DNA of 6,523 bases, from positions 1 through 6,523 of the forward strand of contig JAFOTA010000098.1 of NCBI GenBank assembly GCA_017421145.1, given 5' to 3'. The position numbers and the translations under genes were made by a program. The notes beneath the pieces were generated by a model. It ran no database searches. It had not been told where the DNA came from and worked only from the letters and a program-made list of their open reading frames with translations. This document shows positions 5,206 to 6,523 of the stretch, one piece after another. Within the stretch, counting starts at the first letter, position 1; every line of letters begins with the position of its first letter. Origin of the DNA: Treponema sp. Lineage in GTDB: Bacteria > Spirochaetota > Spirochaetia > Treponematales > Treponemataceae.

Positions 5206-6447
5206 TTACTTCTTCTTTGCGGCTTTTGCCAGTTTCTTTGCTTCTTTCGGGTCGATTGAATGGTCGATGCTGACCTTGTCGTATCCAACCGCACCTGTAA
5301 GAGGATTGACAAGCCATGGAGCTTCAATTTTTTCGCAGATATTCAGCTCTTCATCGAGATCTTCTGGATTCTTTGCGAAGAATTTGCACCTTTCCATGGT
5401 CGGCTTGAAACATACTGTCTCACCGAGCTTGAATCCTTCCTTTGTGGAAGCCTGAACGCGGGCAATGACCTGCTGGCCTTTTGTTGCCAGGAACAAGTGG
5501 GTTTCTGCTCCCAGAGGTTCCTTGTTGGTAACTTTCATCTGCATTACGTTTTCGCCGGATGCCTCCCCAATGTATGAAAGGTCTTCCGGACGAACGCCGA
5601 AGTAAACTTCCTTTCCTACGTAATCTTTGAGAGCATCCTGCTGTTCTGCAGTCGGAACGAGAGTGAATGAGCCTTCATCGGCAACGATCTTGTCTCCTTC
5701 CTTTTTGATTGTTACTGTCATGAAATTCATTGGCGGTGAACCGATGAATCCGGCGACGAACTTGTTGATCGGGTGGTTGTACAGGTACAACGGTTCTCCA
5801 ATCTGCTGGACGTGTCCGTCTTTCATAACAACGATTTTTGTACCCATCGTCATAGCTTCGATCTGGTCGTGGGTAACATAGATCATTGTGGCCTGAAGTC
5901 TCTGGTGCAAGGCTGAAATTTCACCGCGCATCGTTACACGGAGCTTTGCATCGAGGTTGGAAAGCGGTTCATCGAAGAGGAAGACTTTTGGTTCGCGGAC
6001 GATAGCACGACCAACGGCTACGCGCTGACGCTGTCCTCCGGAAAGTGCCTTCGGCTTGCGGTCAAGATACTGGGTAAGACCGAGGATCTTTGCTGCCTCA
6101 TCAACACGGCGCTGGATTTCGCTCTTGTCCATTTTGCGGATTTTGAGACCGAAAGCCATGTTGTCATAAACTGACATGTGCGGATAAAGAGCATAGTTCT
6201 GGAATACCATGGCGATGTTTCTGTCCTTTGGAGGAACATCGTTCATCAGGTCTCCGTCGATGTAAAGCTCACCTTCGGAAATGTCTTCCAGACCTGCAAC
6301 CATACGGAGAGTCGTTGACTTTCCGCAGCCAGAAGGACCTACGAATACGCAGAATTCCTTGTCTTCGATAGTGATATTGGCATTCTGGACAGCGCGTACT
6401 CCGCCGTCATAGATCTTGCCGATACCCTTGAGTTCTACCTTTGCCAA
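5206..6447 (-). CDS. ugpC: MalK/UgpC/MsmK-type carbohydrate ABC transporter ATPase
   Basis: The 413-residue protein is the nucleotide-binding subunit of CUT1-type importers for sugars or glycerol phosphate and would sit on the cytosolic face as a dimer. Walker A GPSGCGKST is at 37-45, the Q-loop Q83 at 81-84, signature LSGGQRQR at 135-142, Walker B VFLFDEP at 155-161 with catalytic E160, D-loop SNLDAK at 163-168, and switch H193. The phrase FIGSPPMNF (234-242) is typical of this group and leads into the C-terminal TOBE/OB regulatory domain (about 240-355, with GVRPEDL at 284-290). Family members are usually about 360-380 residues. Here roughly 50 extra residues follow, ending in an Ala/Lys-rich LAKAAKKK. 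The start is TTG (6445-6447) with a strong GGGAGG (6454-6459) at 6 nt; the first internal Met is residue 49. No permease or binding protein is adjacent, and it has its own promoter and terminator. It may therefore serve several transporters. The substrate cannot be read from the sequence. Confidence 0.93.
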   Translation of the reverse strand: MAKVELKGIGKIYDGGVRAVQNANITIEDKEFCVFVGPSGCGKSTTLRMVAGLEDISEGELYIDGDLMNDVPPKDRNIAMVFQNYALYPHMSVYDNMAFGLKIRKMDKSEIQRRVDEAAKILGLTQYLDRKPKALSGGQRQRVAVGRAIVREPKVFLFDEPLSNLDAKLRVTMRGEISALHQRLQATMIYVTHDQIEAMTMGTKIVVMKDGHVQQIGEPLYLYNHPINKFVAGFIGSPPMNFMTVTIKKEGDKIVADEGSFTLVPTAEQQDALKDYVGKEVYFGVRPEDLSYIGEASGENVMQMKVTNKEPLGAETHLFLATKGQQVIARVQASTKEGFKLGETVCFKPTMERCKFFAKNPEDLDEELNICEKIEAPWLVNPLTGAVGYDKVSIDHSIDPKEAKKLAKAAKKK

Positions 6448-6481
6448 TTTTGGCCTCCCTAGGGGTTATATTATGCTATAC

Positions 6482-6510
6482 ATTATAAAGTCCCCTGCCG
6501 ATAAAGTCAA
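6482..6510 (-). promoter_or_regulatory. Strong sigma-70-type promoter of the ABC ATPase gene
   Basis: On the minus strand TTGACT (6505-6510, 5 of 6 to consensus) and TATAAT (6482-6487, perfect) are separated by exactly 17 nt. The predicted start is near 6474-6476, giving a leader of about 27-29 nt that contains the GGGAGG ribosome site. AGGGG (6461-6465) and CCCCT (6492-6496) form inverted arms that flank the -10 and start site and could be an operator. Confidence 0.8.
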
Positions 6511-6523
6511 ATTTATTTTTTGA

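Noticed and set aside
5260..5881. Plus-strand frames opposite the ABC ATPase gene
   Set aside because: They are antisense shadows of a gene with every expected ABC motif.
1..6523. CRISPR arrays, tRNA or rRNA genes, insertion sequences, toxin-antitoxin or defence genes
   Set aside because: I looked on both strands and saw no regularly spaced repeats, cloverleaf-like segments, transposase motifs or terminal inverted repeats. Nearly all sequence is accounted for by housekeeping genes.

Overview
The window looks like a stretch of core chromosome from a spirochaete, most likely a gut or rumen Treponema. This rests on recalled family resemblance of the proteins (a protist/treponeme-type class II aldolase, a roughly 530-residue glucose-6-phosphate isomerase, and an RNase II-like protein without cold-shock domains). 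No marker gene confirms it. Coding sequence is of moderate GC and the intergenic gaps are short and AT-rich. I see no mobile element, CRISPR array, tRNA or rRNA.

Layout from left to right. (1) Positions 1-495, plus strand: the C-terminal half of a class II fructose-bisphosphate aldolase, cut by the window edge. (2) A strong bidirectional terminator (504-551) is shared with a convergent small membrane-protein gene of the GlsB/YeaQ/YmgE family (578-826, minus). (3) An AT-rich divergent promoter region (827-964) carries an extended -10 for the small gene and a perfect six-base-arm dyad. (4) pgi, a complete glucose-6-phosphate isomerase (965-2557, plus), ends in a terminator hairpin (2581-2623). 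(5) A minus-strand pair converges on that terminator: an RNB-family exoribonuclease (3092-5029, GTG start) followed 13 nt later by an unrecognised four-helix membrane protein (2635-3078). (6) A strong minus-strand terminator (5138-5168) ends a single-gene unit encoding a MalK/UgpC/MsmK-type sugar-transport ATPase (5206-6447, TTG start). That gene has a near-consensus sigma-70 promoter at 6482-6510.

How the genes relate: the ATPase would energise sugar uptake, and Pgi and aldolase are consecutive-branch enzymes of glycolysis/gluconeogenesis (phosphofructokinase acts between them). The three do not form one operon, because each is closed by its own terminator. The RNase and its coupled membrane protein form a separate unit.

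The window is mostly ordinary housekeeping sequence, and I found no convincing new system. The points most worth a second look are a short GAACC[G/T]CT...AAAC motif recurring at three gene boundaries, the structured leader with a micro-ORF ahead of the RNase, the unknown membrane protein coupled to the RNase, and the C-terminal extension on the stand-alone ATPase.
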